Positions 18,429-26,426 of a DNA stretch of 64,000 nt are shown piece by piece. Position 1 is the first letter of the stretch. Each line of letters starts with the position of its first letter. This stretch comes from Hyphomicrobiales bacterium (GTDB lineage Bacteria; Pseudomonadota; Alphaproteobacteria; Rhizobiales; Rhizobiaceae): positions 76,441 through 140,440 of the forward strand of contig UBZP01000025.1 in NCBI GenBank assembly GCA_900469965.1, read 5' to 3'. Both the position numbers and the translations under genes were made by a program. The notes under the pieces are model-generated. The model was not told the origin of the DNA and did no database searches. It was given only the letters and a program-made list of their open reading frames with translations.

Positions 18429-18472
18429 CTCCTTCAGCGCGGGACGAAGCCGCCCCTAGCCGGGGGCGCCGC

Positions 18473-19651
18473 TTACTGACGGAAGAGCGACAGAATGTTT
18501 TCGGACGAGGTGTTTGCGATCGAGAGCGCCTGGATGCCGAGCTGCTGCTGCGTCTGCAGGGCGCTGAGGCGGGTCGATTCCTCGTTCATGTCCGCATCGA
18601 CGAGGCGGCCGATGCCCGAGTCGATCGAGTCGGTGAGCTTGGAGATGAAGTCCTCCTGCATGCCGATGCGCATGGAGATGGAGCCGAGCGCCGCGGTGGC
18701 GCTGGTGATGGCCTCCAGCTGGGTGTCGACATGGCTGATCAGCAGGTCGATGATGTCCTCGTCCGTCAGCGTGGCGTCGCCGAAGGCGGTCCGCGCGGTG
18801 TCCATGTCGGAGATGTCGAGCTCGTAGACCGAGGTGCCGTCGGCGAAGACAGCGGCGATCGTGGTCAGCGCTGCACCGGTGACGGCGCCGGTCGAGTCGG
18901 TGGCGACCCACTTGTTCTCGTCGGCCTTGACGTAGAAGTTGGTGCCGTCGGTCCACAGACCGTCCGAATTCTCGGAATAGGTGTCGTCAACGGTGGTGGC
19001 GTCCACGGCTGCGTAGTAGCTGCCGTCCACCAGGGCCACGTCGGACTGCAGGGCGTTCTTGTCGATGATGCCCTGGTCGTTGCCGCTGGTGTCGAAGAGG
19101 ACGTTGGCGGAGTCGAGGTCGACGTCGATGGACTGGACCTTGACGTTGCCGGCGGTGTCGCGAAGGAACGAGCCGACGACCTGCTTGCTGACCGTCACCA
19201 GCGTCGGCAGGTTGCCCGCCGTAGCGCTCTCGTCGCTCACGGCTGCCTTCAGCCAGTTCTCGCCGGAGAAGGAGGCGGAGTCGGTGATCGACTTCAGCTG
19301 GTCCTGAAGCTGCTGGATTTCTTCCTGGATCTTGTTGCGGTCGACGCCGGTTTCGCGGGCGGCGACGAGCTTGTTCTTGATTTCGGTGACCACATCGACC
19401 GCGCTTTCCATGGCGGCGTAGGCCGTGTCGACCTTGGCGGCACCGAGACCGAGTGCATCCTGCACTGCGGAGAGCGCGCCGTTGTCGGAGCGCATCGTCG
19501 TTGCGATCGACCAGTAGGCAGCGTTGTCGGAAGCGGTGCCGACGCGGAGGCCGGAGGAGACGCGGGCCTGCGATTCTTCGAGGCTTGCGTCGAGCGAGCG
19601 GAGGGTCTGGAGCGCGGCCATTGCCGCATTGTTCGTCAAGATGCTGGTCAT
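18473..19651 (-). CDS. Flagellin
   Basis: This 392-residue flagellin has the conserved N-terminal domain (ILTNNAAMAALQTLRSLDAS, SGLRVGTASDNAAYWS) and C-terminal domain (MNEESTRLSALQTQQQLGIQ, ending ENILSLFRQ). The central part contains TNFYVKADENKWVATDSTG, shared nearly unchanged with the next two flagellins, so these three are recent duplicates. It has its own leader, upstream TTAAC boxes and terminator. Secretion is by the type III flagellar pathway, so no signal peptide is expected. Confidence 0.96.
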   Translation of the reverse strand: MTSILTNNAAMAALQTLRSLDASLEESQARVSSGLRVGTASDNAAYWSIATTMRSDNGALSAVQDALGLGAAKVDTAYAAMESAVDVVTEIKNKLVAARETGVDRNKIQEEIQQLQDQLKSITDSASFSGENWLKAAVSDESATAGNLPTLVTVSKQVVGSFLRDTAGNVKVQSIDVDLDSANVLFDTSGNDQGIIDKNALQSDVALVDGSYYAAVDATTVDDTYSENSDGLWTDGTNFYVKADENKWVATDSTGAVTGAALTTIAAVFADGTSVYELDISDMDTARTAFGDATLTDEDIIDLLISHVDTQLEAITSATAALGSISMRIGMQEDFISKLTDSIDSGIGRLVDADMNEESTRLSALQTQQQLGIQALSIANTSSENILSLFRQ

Positions 19652-19748
19652 TGGAAATTGCCCCTTCAGTGGCTGAATTGAAAAGGGACATCCCGGGATT
19701 GCCGGGAACGATGTGCGGCCTGATGCCCGTTAACCCCTTCTTCGTCTT

Positions 19749-19806
19749 GGTTAACCCATCGTTTCGATGGCACCAGATAATGCGAACATGGTTAACGAAA
19801 GTTAAA
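19749..19806 (-). promoter_or_regulatory. Conserved flagellin promoter block with TTAAC boxes
   Basis: The 48-base segment 19749-19796 matches 21194-21241, upstream of the next flagellin, at about 38 of 48 positions. Both begin with GGTTAACCC and end with ATGGTTAA; on the coding strand the latter reads TTAACCAT. A further TTAA at 19802-19805 follows with a six-base spacing. Its position about 100-155 bases before the start codon fits a promoter or activator site (Rem or CtrA). Which protein binds is inference. Confidence 0.5.
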
Positions 19807-19862
19807 CAGGCTTTGCCGATATTGGTGGAGGGCAGCAAATTTCTGCCCTTCAAACACGAATA

Positions 19863-19886
19863 GCCGCGCCCCTTTCGGGACGCGGC
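19863..19886 (-). terminator. Stem-loop terminator of the third flagellin gene
   Basis: A GC-rich stem (arms 19863-19872 and 19877-19886, one C/A mismatch, four-base TTTC loop) lies 34 bases past the stop of the flagellin at 19920. The following minus-strand RNA is only partly U-rich. Confidence 0.55.
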
Positions 19887-19919
19887 CAGCCGATATTCGA
19901 TTTGTCGAACCGTTTGCGA

Positions 19920-21095
19920 TTAACGGAAGAGCGACAGGATGTTTTCCGAAGCGGAGTTGGCGATCGACAGCGCCTGGATGCCGAGCTGCTGCTGCGTCTG
20001 CAGGGCGCTGAGGCGGGTCGATTCCTCGTTCATGTCGGCATCCACCAGGCGGCCGACGCCCGAGTCGATCGAGTCGGTCAGCTTGGAGACGAAGTCTTCC
20101 TGCAGGTCGAGGCGCATGGAGACCGAGCCCATGTCGGCAGCTGCGCTGGTGGCAGCTTCGAGCTGGCGGTCGACGTGGCTGATCAGCAGGTCGATGACGT
20201 CTTCGTCGGTCAGGGTCGTGTCGCCGAGAGCCGTCTTCATCGCATCCATGTCGGAGATGTCGAGTTCGTAGACGGAGGTACCGTCTGCGAAGACAGCGGC
20301 GATCGTGGTGAGCGCTGCGCCGGTGACGGCACCGGTGGAGTCGGTGGCGACCCACTTGTTCTCGTCGGCCTTGACGTAGAAGTTGGTGCCGTCCGACCAC
20401 AGGCCGTTGGCGCCTTCGGCGTAGGTGTCGTCAACGACGGTGGAGTCAACGGCTGCGTAGTAGCTGGTGCCGACCTTGGCGACGTCGGACTGCAGGGCGG
20501 CCTGGTCGAGAATGCCCATGTCGTTGCCGCTGGTGTCGAAGAGGACGTTGGTGGAGTCCAGGTCGACGTCGATGGACTGAACCTTGACGTTGCCGGCGCT
20601 GTCGCGGGTGAACGAACCGACGATCTGCTTGGTCACGGTGTCGAGCGTTGCCAGGTTGCCGGCCGTCGTGGCTTCGGTGCTGACCGCTGCCTTCAGCCAG
20701 TTTTCGCCGGAGAAGGATGCCGAGTCGGCGATCGACTTCAGCTGGCCCTGCAGCTGCGTGATTTCTTCCTGGATCTTGCTGCGGTCGACGCCGGTTTCGC
20801 GGGCGGCGACGAGCTTGTTCTTGATCTCTTCGATAACGTCGATCGAGGATTCGAGACCGGCATAGGCGGTGTCGACCTTGGCGGCGCCGAGACCGAGGGC
20901 GTCCTGGACGGCGGAGAGAGCGCCGTTGTCCGAACGCATGGTCGTTGCGATCGACCAGTAGGCTGCGTTGTCGGCAGCTTCACCAACGCGCAGGCCCGAG
21001 GAGACGCGCGACTGGGTTTCTTCCATGTTGGAGTTGATCGAGCGCAGCGTCTGGAGAGCGGACATGGCTGCGATGTTGGTAAGAATGCTCGTCAT
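19920..21095 (-). CDS. Flagellin
   Basis: This 391-residue flagellin is nearly the same length as the flanking copies and shares long identical stretches with them in both the terminal and central domains (for example TNFYVKADENKWVATDSTG). The N-terminus reads MTSILTNIAAMSALQTLRSI and the C-terminus ends ENILSLFR. It is a monocistronic unit with a conserved upstream block at 21194-21251 and a stem-loop at 19863-19886. Confidence 0.96.
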   Translation of the reverse strand: MTSILTNIAAMSALQTLRSINSNMEETQSRVSSGLRVGEAADNAAYWSIATTMRSDNGALSAVQDALGLGAAKVDTAYAGLESSIDVIEEIKNKLVAARETGVDRSKIQEEITQLQGQLKSIADSASFSGENWLKAAVSTEATTAGNLATLDTVTKQIVGSFTRDSAGNVKVQSIDVDLDSTNVLFDTSGNDMGILDQAALQSDVAKVGTSYYAAVDSTVVDDTYAEGANGLWSDGTNFYVKADENKWVATDSTGAVTGAALTTIAAVFADGTSVYELDISDMDAMKTALGDTTLTDEDVIDLLISHVDRQLEAATSAAADMGSVSMRLDLQEDFVSKLTDSIDSGVGRLVDADMNEESTRLSALQTQQQLGIQALSIANSASENILSLFR

Positions 21096-21193
21096 AGTTG
21101 ATTGCCCCTTAATGGCTGACTAGGAAGGGACATTCCGGTTTTACCGGCGAACGACGGTCAACGTCATGCTTGTTAACCCTTTATTATCCTTAG

Positions 21194-21251
21194 GGTTAAC
21201 CCGTCGCTTCGATGGCCCTAGATAATCGCAGGATGGTTAAGGAAGGGCTAA
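21194..21251 (-). promoter_or_regulatory. Conserved flagellin promoter block (third flagellin)
   Basis: This is the counterpart of the block at 19749-19806, with about 38 of 48 bases identical. On the coding strand it contains TTAG, seven bases, then TTAACCAT: a CtrA-type box with one mismatch. A GTTAAC at 21172-21177 lies just inside it towards the gene. It lies about 100-155 bases upstream of the start codon. Confidence 0.5.
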
Positions 21252-21340
21252 CTGCAACGGGAAATGCGTTGTTCGATGAAAATTTTTGCAACCTTTGCGC
21301 GCGCGTGCGCGTGTCAGAACTTGCTTAAGAAAACGATAAA

Positions 21341-21364
21341 GCCGCACCCGTTTCCGGATGCGGC
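21341..21364 (-). terminator. Distal terminator of the fourth flagellin gene
   Basis: A GCCGCA-type stem (arms 21341-21350 and 21355-21364, one mismatch) is followed in the minus-strand RNA by a U-rich stretch (TTTATCGTTTTCTT). It is the second of two stem-loops beyond the flagellin at 21496. The gap 21096-21495 contains these terminators and the promoter of the third flagellin, with no gene. Confidence 0.65.
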
Positions 21365-21467
21365 CTTTTGTCGATCTTTGGCGGGGGTCAGCCTCCCCGG
21401 CATCGATCCATCTTTTCCTGCACTGCCGGCACGGCGGAAAATGACCGTCACGCCGGAGAAGAGAAGC

Positions 21468-21487
21468 GGCTCCCGTTTCCGGGAGCC
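21468..21487 (-). terminator. Proximal terminator of the fourth flagellin gene
   Basis: A perfect eight-base-pair stem (arms 21468-21475 and 21480-21487, loop TTTC) lies eight bases past the flagellin stop. It is followed in the minus-strand RNA by GCTTCTCTTCTC. Confidence 0.65.
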
Positions 21488-21495
21488 ACCCTTGC

Positions 21496-22671
21496 TTAGC
21501 GGAAGAGCGACAGAATGTTCTGCGAGTCGCTGTTGGCGATCGACAGAGCCTGGATGGCCAGCTGCTGCTGCGTCTGCAGGGCGCTGAGGCGGGTCGATTC
21601 CTCGTTCATGTCGGCATCCACCAGGCGGCCTACGCCGCGCTCGATCGAGTCCGAGAGCTTGGAAACGAAGTCTTCCTGCAGGTCGAGGCGCATCGAGACC
21701 GAACCCATGTCGGCAGCTGCGCTGGTAGCAGCTTCGAGCTGGGCGTCGACGTGGCTGATCATCAGGTCGATGGCATCAGCGTCCGTCAGGGTGGCGTCGC
21801 CGAGAGCGGTCTTCAGGGCGTCCATGTCGGAGATGTCGAATTCCGAGACGGAGGTGCCGTCGGCGAAGACAGCGGCGATCGTGGTGAGCGCTGCACCGGT
21901 GACGGCACCGGTGGAGTCGGTGGCGACCCACTTGTTCTCGTCGGCCTTCACGTAGAAGTTCGTGCCGTCCGACCACAGGCCGTTGGCGCCTTCGGAGTAG
22001 GTGTCGTCGACGACGTCGGAGTCAACGGCTGCGTAGTAGCTGTCGCCGACCTTGGCGACATCAGCCTGCAGCGCGTCCTTGTCGAGGATGCCCATCTTGT
22101 TGCCGCTGGTGTCGAACAGGACGTTCGTGGAGTCCAGGTCGACGTCGATGGACTGAACCTTGACGTTGCCGTTGGAGTCGCGGGTGAACGAACCGACGAC
22201 CTGCTTGGTAACCGTCTCGAGCGTGGCCAGGTTGCCGGCCGTCGTGGCTTCCGAGCTGACAGCAGCCTTCAGCCAGTTCTCACCGGAGAAGGAAGCCGAG
22301 TCGGCGATCGACTTCAGCTGGTCCTGCAGCTGGGTGATTTCTTCCTGGATCTTGGACTTGTCGGCCGAAGATTCCTGGGCGGTCACCAGCTTGTTCTTGA
22401 TCTCCTGCATGACGTCGATCGAAGATTCGAGACCGGCATAAGCGGTGTCGACCTTGGCGGCGCCGAGGCCCATTGCTTCGCTGACGGCAGAGAGAGCGCC
22501 GTTGTCCGAACGCATGGTGGTTGCGATCGACCAGTAGGCAGCGTTGTCGGAAGCCGTGCCGACGCGCAGGCCGGTGGAGACGCGACCCTGCGTGGTTTCC
22601 AGGTTGCTGGAGATGTTACGCAGCGTCTGGAGAGCAGACATTGCGCTAGCGTTGGTGAGAATGCTTGCCAT
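21496..22671 (-). CDS. Flagellin (first of the array, nearest the glycosyltransferase)
   Basis: This 391-residue flagellin has the conserved terminal domains (ILTNASAMSALQTLRNIS at the start, SQNILSLFR at the end) and the same central TNFYVKADENKWVATDSTG segment as its two neighbours. Double terminators and an AT-rich upstream region suggest strong expression. By position, next to the divergent non-flagellin gene, it is the likely equivalent of flaA, the principal flagellin of rhizobia. I leave the symbol blank because the lettering cannot be confirmed without alignment. Confidence 0.96.
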   Translation of the reverse strand: MASILTNASAMSALQTLRNISSNLETTQGRVSTGLRVGTASDNAAYWSIATTMRSDNGALSAVSEAMGLGAAKVDTAYAGLESSIDVMQEIKNKLVTAQESSADKSKIQEEITQLQDQLKSIADSASFSGENWLKAAVSSEATTAGNLATLETVTKQVVGSFTRDSNGNVKVQSIDVDLDSTNVLFDTSGNKMGILDKDALQADVAKVGDSYYAAVDSDVVDDTYSEGANGLWSDGTNFYVKADENKWVATDSTGAVTGAALTTIAAVFADGTSVSEFDISDMDALKTALGDATLTDADAIDLMISHVDAQLEAATSAAADMGSVSMRLDLQEDFVSKLSDSIERGVGRLVDADMNEESTRLSALQTQQQLAIQALSIANSDSQNILSLFR

Positions 22672-23081
22672 ATTCGTTTGTCCCTTTGAACGAAATACTT
22701 TGTGGGGACATGCCGGGCTCCCTTAATCCTACCGGCGACGACAGATCGACTTCATGCCACTTGGTTTCATTATTTGGGTTGAGAAACCAAACCTGCCGTG
22801 TCGGGAAGGAATATCCCGTCCAAAACTTTCGCGTTGATTAATTTCGAGGTTTTCTCGCCGTACCCCCAAAATCTATAGTTAACGGCCGGCAAGTTTATAT
22901 GGTTAAATTTGTAAGTCTAAATCCGGCTACTATTAACCACGGCCTTCGCTCGCCCCCGCGTGCGCCCGCGCAAGGACGGATACACGCAAGCTTCGCGCGG
23001 TAGCGTGCGGCAACCACAGTGCCGTCGGGACCCTGTTCCGCGTCGCCGCCTGCCGACCGCCTTTCGAACGGAGCGCCCATC
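22672..23081. promoter_or_regulatory. Divergent promoter region between a flagellin and the GT41 gene
   Basis: These 410 bases are AT-rich compared with their surroundings. They carry GTTAAC at 22878-22883 and ATGGTTAA at 22899-22906 (TTAACCAT on the flagellin coding strand), plus TTAACC near 22933 facing the glycosyltransferase. The flagellin leader nearest 22672-22742 resembles those of the next two flagellins. No gene is seen here. Confidence 0.5.
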
Positions 23082-24989
23082 TTGTCGAGCAACATTTCAT
23101 TCGCCACCGCATCCCGGGAATTCCAGAAGGGGCAGTACGGACAGGCGCTCGCCACCCTGAACAGGCTTCTCGAGATCCAGCCGGACGGCAGGACCTATGC
23201 GCTCCTCGCCAGGACCCTGCACAAGGTCGACATGAAGGCCGAGGCCGCCACGGTCTTCGATCTCGCCGCCCGCCACGAGGACGCCCATGCCACGGAGTAC
23301 CGGCGCGAGGCCATGAAGCTCCATTTCGAATGCGGCAACGACGACGAGGCGCTGCTGGTGGGCAAGCGGCTCCTCGAAAAGGCGCCGGCGGACCCGGACG
23401 TCGCCTACGTGCTGGCATCGATCTTCCTCAAGCGCGGCAAGCGCGACATCATCGAGGGGCTGCGCAAACCGCTGATCAACAGTTCCGACCCGCGGCACCT
23501 CGTTCTCGCGGCAAAACTTCTCACCGACAGCGCCGACGACGAGAACAACCTGCTGACGACGGAGAAGGCGCTGCAACGGGCGCCGCGCAACAACGTCGTC
23601 CGCAGCGCCTATCTGGCGTTCGCCCGCGAGATCAACGACTACGCCATCATCGAACGGCATCAGCCGATCATCGAGGCGGCGATCGCCAAGGGCGACACCG
23701 CCTTCATGGAGGCCGAGGCCGCCTGGCTCAACCTTGTCTGGTGCGGCGACGAGCGGATCAACACGATGGCGGTGGCCAATACGCCGACCGTCGCGCCCGA
23801 GATGACGGCACGGCGTCGCCGGATGCCGGTCCATCAGGCGGAGAAGGTGCGGATCGGCTACCTGTCCTCCGACTTCTGGGAGGATCACGCCACCATGAAG
23901 CTCCTGCGCCGCATCCTGGAGCAGCACGACCGGAGCCGGTTCGATGTCCATCTCTTCTGCTATACCGCGCCGAAGCACCTCCTGGACGGCCATGACCGAT
24001 CGGGCTGGGGCCAGATCACACGCGTCGCCGACATGTCCGACCCGGAAGCGGCAGCGACGATCCGCAACAGCAAGATCGACATCCTCGTCGACCTCAAGGG
24101 ACACACGAAGGATGGGCGCCCCGGGATCCTGAACTACCTGGCAGCGCCGATCCAGGTCGCCTGGCTCGGATTTCCCGGCTCCACGGTCAAGACCGACCTC
24201 GACTACGTCATCGGCGACCGCTTTGTGCTGCCGGAAAGCTCGAAGCCGTTCTACCACGAGAAATTCTGCAGGCTGCCGGATACCTATCAGCCGAACGACC
24301 CGGTCAACCGTCCGCCGCTGCAGCCGCTTTCCCGCAAGGAGCTGAACCTGCCGGAGGACCGGTTCCTGTTTGCCTCGTTCAACCACAACCGCAAGATCTC
24401 CCCGCGGGCGATCGAGCTGTGGGCCCGGATCCTCAAGCGCGCACCCGACAGCTGCCTGCTGCTGCTCGCGGTGTCGGAGCGGGCGCGGGAGAACATCCTG
24501 AGCAAGTTCCGGTCGGAGGGGATCGCTGCGGACCGGATCATCTTCACCCCGAAGGTGAACTACGACCGCCACCTCAATCGCGTGGGCGCGGCGGATATCG
24601 GTCTCGACACCTTTCCGTATAACGGTCACACCACCACCTCCGAACAGCTCTGGGGCGGGTTGCCGGTCATCAGCCTCAAGGGAACCAATTTCGCCTCGCG
24701 CGTCAGCGAGAGCCTGCTTCACGCGATGGGCCTGCCGGAACTCGTGACGGAGGACCAGGACGGCTACGTCGAACTCGCCGTCGCCTGCTACGAGAACCCG
24801 CAGATGGTCGCGGCGTACAGGGCCAAGCTGGAGCAGAACCGCCTGATCGCACCGCTGTTCGACGCCGAGCGCTTCCGCGCGCATCTGGAGGCGGCCTACG
24901 AGACCATGCTCGAACGCGCCAAGGCCGGCCTGGAGCCGGACCACTTCGACGTGCCCGCCCTGCCAGTCCGCACGACGCCGTTCCAATAG
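23082..24989 (+). CDS. TPR plus GT41 (OGT-type) glycosyltransferase, candidate flagellin glycosyltransferase
   Basis: The N-terminal part (about residues 1-230) is built of helical TPR-like repeats, starting with EFQKGQYGQALATLNRLLEI. The C-terminal part (about 255-600) matches the O-GlcNAc-transferase fold of family GT41, with VRIGYLSSDFWEDHA, DLKGHTKDGRPGI and the donor-binding NGHTTTSEQLWGGLPV (about residues 514-529). Caulobacter FlmG, which glycosylates flagellin, has this same layout. Lying next to four flagellin genes, this enzyme probably modifies flagellin on Ser/Thr in the cytoplasm. A TTG start at 23082 with a GGAG site is preferred over a GTG at 23019 lacking one. Confidence 0.82.
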   Translation: MSSNISFATASREFQKGQYGQALATLNRLLEIQPDGRTYALLARTLHKVDMKAEAATVFDLAARHEDAHATEYRREAMKLHFECGNDDEALLVGKRLLEKAPADPDVAYVLASIFLKRGKRDIIEGLRKPLINSSDPRHLVLAAKLLTDSADDENNLLTTEKALQRAPRNNVVRSAYLAFAREINDYAIIERHQPIIEAAIAKGDTAFMEAEAAWLNLVWCGDERINTMAVANTPTVAPEMTARRRRMPVHQAEKVRIGYLSSDFWEDHATMKLLRRILEQHDRSRFDVHLFCYTAPKHLLDGHDRSGWGQITRVADMSDPEAAATIRNSKIDILVDLKGHTKDGRPGILNYLAAPIQVAWLGFPGSTVKTDLDYVIGDRFVLPESSKPFYHEKFCRLPDTYQPNDPVNRPPLQPLSRKELNLPEDRFLFASFNHNRKISPRAIELWARILKRAPDSCLLLLAVSERARENILSKFRSEGIAADRIIFTPKVNYDRHLNRVGAADIGLDTFPYNGHTTTSEQLWGGLPVISLKGTNFASRVSESLLHAMGLPELVTEDQDGYVELAVACYENPQMVAAYRAKLEQNRLIAPLFDAERFRAHLEAAYETMLERAKAGLEPDHFDVPALPVRTTPFQ

Positions 24990-25010
24990 AAAGGCGGCCG
25001 AACTCCAGGC

Positions 25011-25030
25011 GGCGCCCCTCCCGGGGCGCT
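25011..25030. terminator. GC-rich hairpin between convergent genes
   Basis: An eight-base-pair GC-rich stem (arms 25011-25018 and 25023-25030) lies between the glycosyltransferase and fliP, which converge. It lacks a U-run, so a terminator role for either strand is only suggested by position. Confidence 0.35.
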
Positions 25031-25149
25031 GCCCGGCAAGGTCAGTCAGGCGTCATTGGAAAAAAGAAAGTATGCAATGGCATGCCCGCCGGCGGTGCCG
25101 ACTGGGCCATCTGATGAGCGTGTAGCAAAGGCGGGAGCCAGCGGCGGCG

Positions 25150-25890
25150 TTACTGGAACGAGCGCACCAGGCTGCCGACGAGCAGGTTCCAGCCGTCGAT
25201 CAGGACGAAGAAGAGGATCTTGAACGGCAGCGAGATCGACGTCGGCGGCAGCATCATCATGCCCATCGCCATGGTGATCGTCGCGACGATCAGGTCGATG
25301 ACGAGGAAGGGCAGCACGACGAGGAAGCCGATCTCGAAGCCGCGCCGGATCTCCGAGATCATGAACGCCGGTACGACGGCGCGCAAATCGACCTTGCCGT
25401 CGACCAGCACGGTCTGGCCGCGCTCCTGCGCCAGCGTGATGAACAGCTGCATGTCCTCGTCGCGGGTATTGGCGGTCATGAACTCGCGGAACGGCTCGGC
25501 CACCCGCCGCGCGGCCTCGGCCTCGTCGATCTGGTTGGCGATCAGCGGCTGGATGCCGGTCTCCCAGGCGCGGTCGAACGTCGGCGCCATGACGTAGAAT
25601 GTCATGAACAGGGCAAGGCTGACCAGGATCATGTTGGAGGGGGTCGTGGCGAGCCCCATGCCGGAGCGCAGGATCGCAAAGGCGATGACGAAGCGCGGGA
25701 AGCTCGTCACCATGATCAGGATGCCCGGCGCGACCGAAAGAACGGTCAGCAGCCCGAAGGTGCGGATGATCCAGGAGGCGACCGACCCGTCGATCGGGGT
25801 GTTGAGCAATTGCGCCGGCGTCTGCTGGGCAAGCGCCACGCTGGTCATCGCCATCATGGCAACGAAAGTCGTCGTGAAAAATCGAATCAT
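25150..25890 (-). CDS. fliP: Flagellar export gate protein FliP
   Basis: FliP forms the core of the export-gate pore with FliQ and FliR. The 246-residue product has a cleavable signal peptide (about 1-22) and four membrane segments. Family signatures are PGILIMVTSFPRFVIAFAIL (about 55-74) and the C-terminal LPFLVIDLIVATITMAMGMM. It is the last gene of the flgB-fliP operon and overlaps fliL by four bases. Confidence 0.96.
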   Translation of the reverse strand: MIRFFTTTFVAMMAMTSVALAQQTPAQLLNTPIDGSVASWIIRTFGLLTVLSVAPGILIMVTSFPRFVIAFAILRSGMGLATTPSNMILVSLALFMTFYVMAPTFDRAWETGIQPLIANQIDEAEAARRVAEPFREFMTANTRDEDMQLFITLAQERGQTVLVDGKVDLRAVVPAFMISEIRRGFEIGFLVVLPFLVIDLIVATITMAMGMMMLPPTSISLPFKILFFVLIDGWNLLVGSLVRSFQ

Positions 25891-26390
25891 TCGATCACAA
25901 AGGTCCGGAACATGATGTTGGTTACGCGTCCTTCGGACCGCAGGTCAACCCGCTCCTTCAGGTCGTCCCGGAGATATTGGAAGCCGCGCGGGCCCTGGAT
26001 CTGCTGCAGCGACACCGTGCGCATGTAGGCCATGATGTCCTGGTGGATCGCTTCGGCGATCACGGGGTCCGGGACCCCCTTGAACGCGAGCGCGATCTCC
26101 ATGCGGACGAGGTTGTCGGCCGGATAGGCGAGATTGCTGGTAAAGGGCTCGAGCGCGACGATTCCGTTCGCCTCGGTGGCCAGGCGCGGAATCCCGCCCT
26201 CCTCGGCCGCGCCCGCTTCCGCCCCGGGTTCGGCGGCCGCCGTCTCGGGCTCGGCCGGCGGCGGGGCGAGCATGTTGCCGACGAACCAGCCGCCGCCGCC
26301 GGCCGCGACGCTGAGGCCGGCGACGATCGCGATGGTCAATACGAGCGAGGGCTTCTTCTTGCCTTCGTCGGCCTGGTCCTGGTTCGCCAT
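25887..26390 (-). CDS. fliL: Basal-body-associated protein FliL
   Basis: FliL is an inner-membrane protein that surrounds and stabilises the stator. The 167-residue protein has a short cytoplasmic N-terminus and one membrane helix (about 16-36, ending in a Gly-rich GGGGWFVGNML). An Ala/Glu/Pro linker leads to a periplasmic SPFH-like domain ending YLRDDLKERVDLRSEG and MFRTFVIE. It overlaps fliP and starts 36 bases after flgH. Confidence 0.94.
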   Translation of the reverse strand: MANQDQADEGKKKPSLVLTIAIVAGLSVAAGGGGWFVGNMLAPPPAEPETAAAEPGAEAGAAEEGGIPRLATEANGIVALEPFTSNLAYPADNLVRMEIALAFKGVPDPVIAEAIHQDIMAYMRTVSLQQIQGPRGFQYLRDDLKERVDLRSEGRVTNIMFRTFVIE

Positions 26391-26426
26391 GTCCGCGTTC
26401 CGTCTGTTGGTATTGAGTGGGGCCGA

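Noticed and set aside
21298-21314. Alternating GC/GT tract that could form Z-DNA
   Set aside because: Too short and expected in GC-rich intergenic DNA; no supporting context.
17117-22671. Repeated blocks across the flagellin region considered as a tandem repeat or CRISPR-like array
   Set aside because: The repeats are whole paralogous coding sequences of about 1.2 kb, not short spaced repeats.
23097-24986. A 629-codon minus-strand frame opposite the glycosyltransferase
   Set aside because: The plus-strand frame has clear GT41 motifs. The antisense frame has none and no ribosome site.
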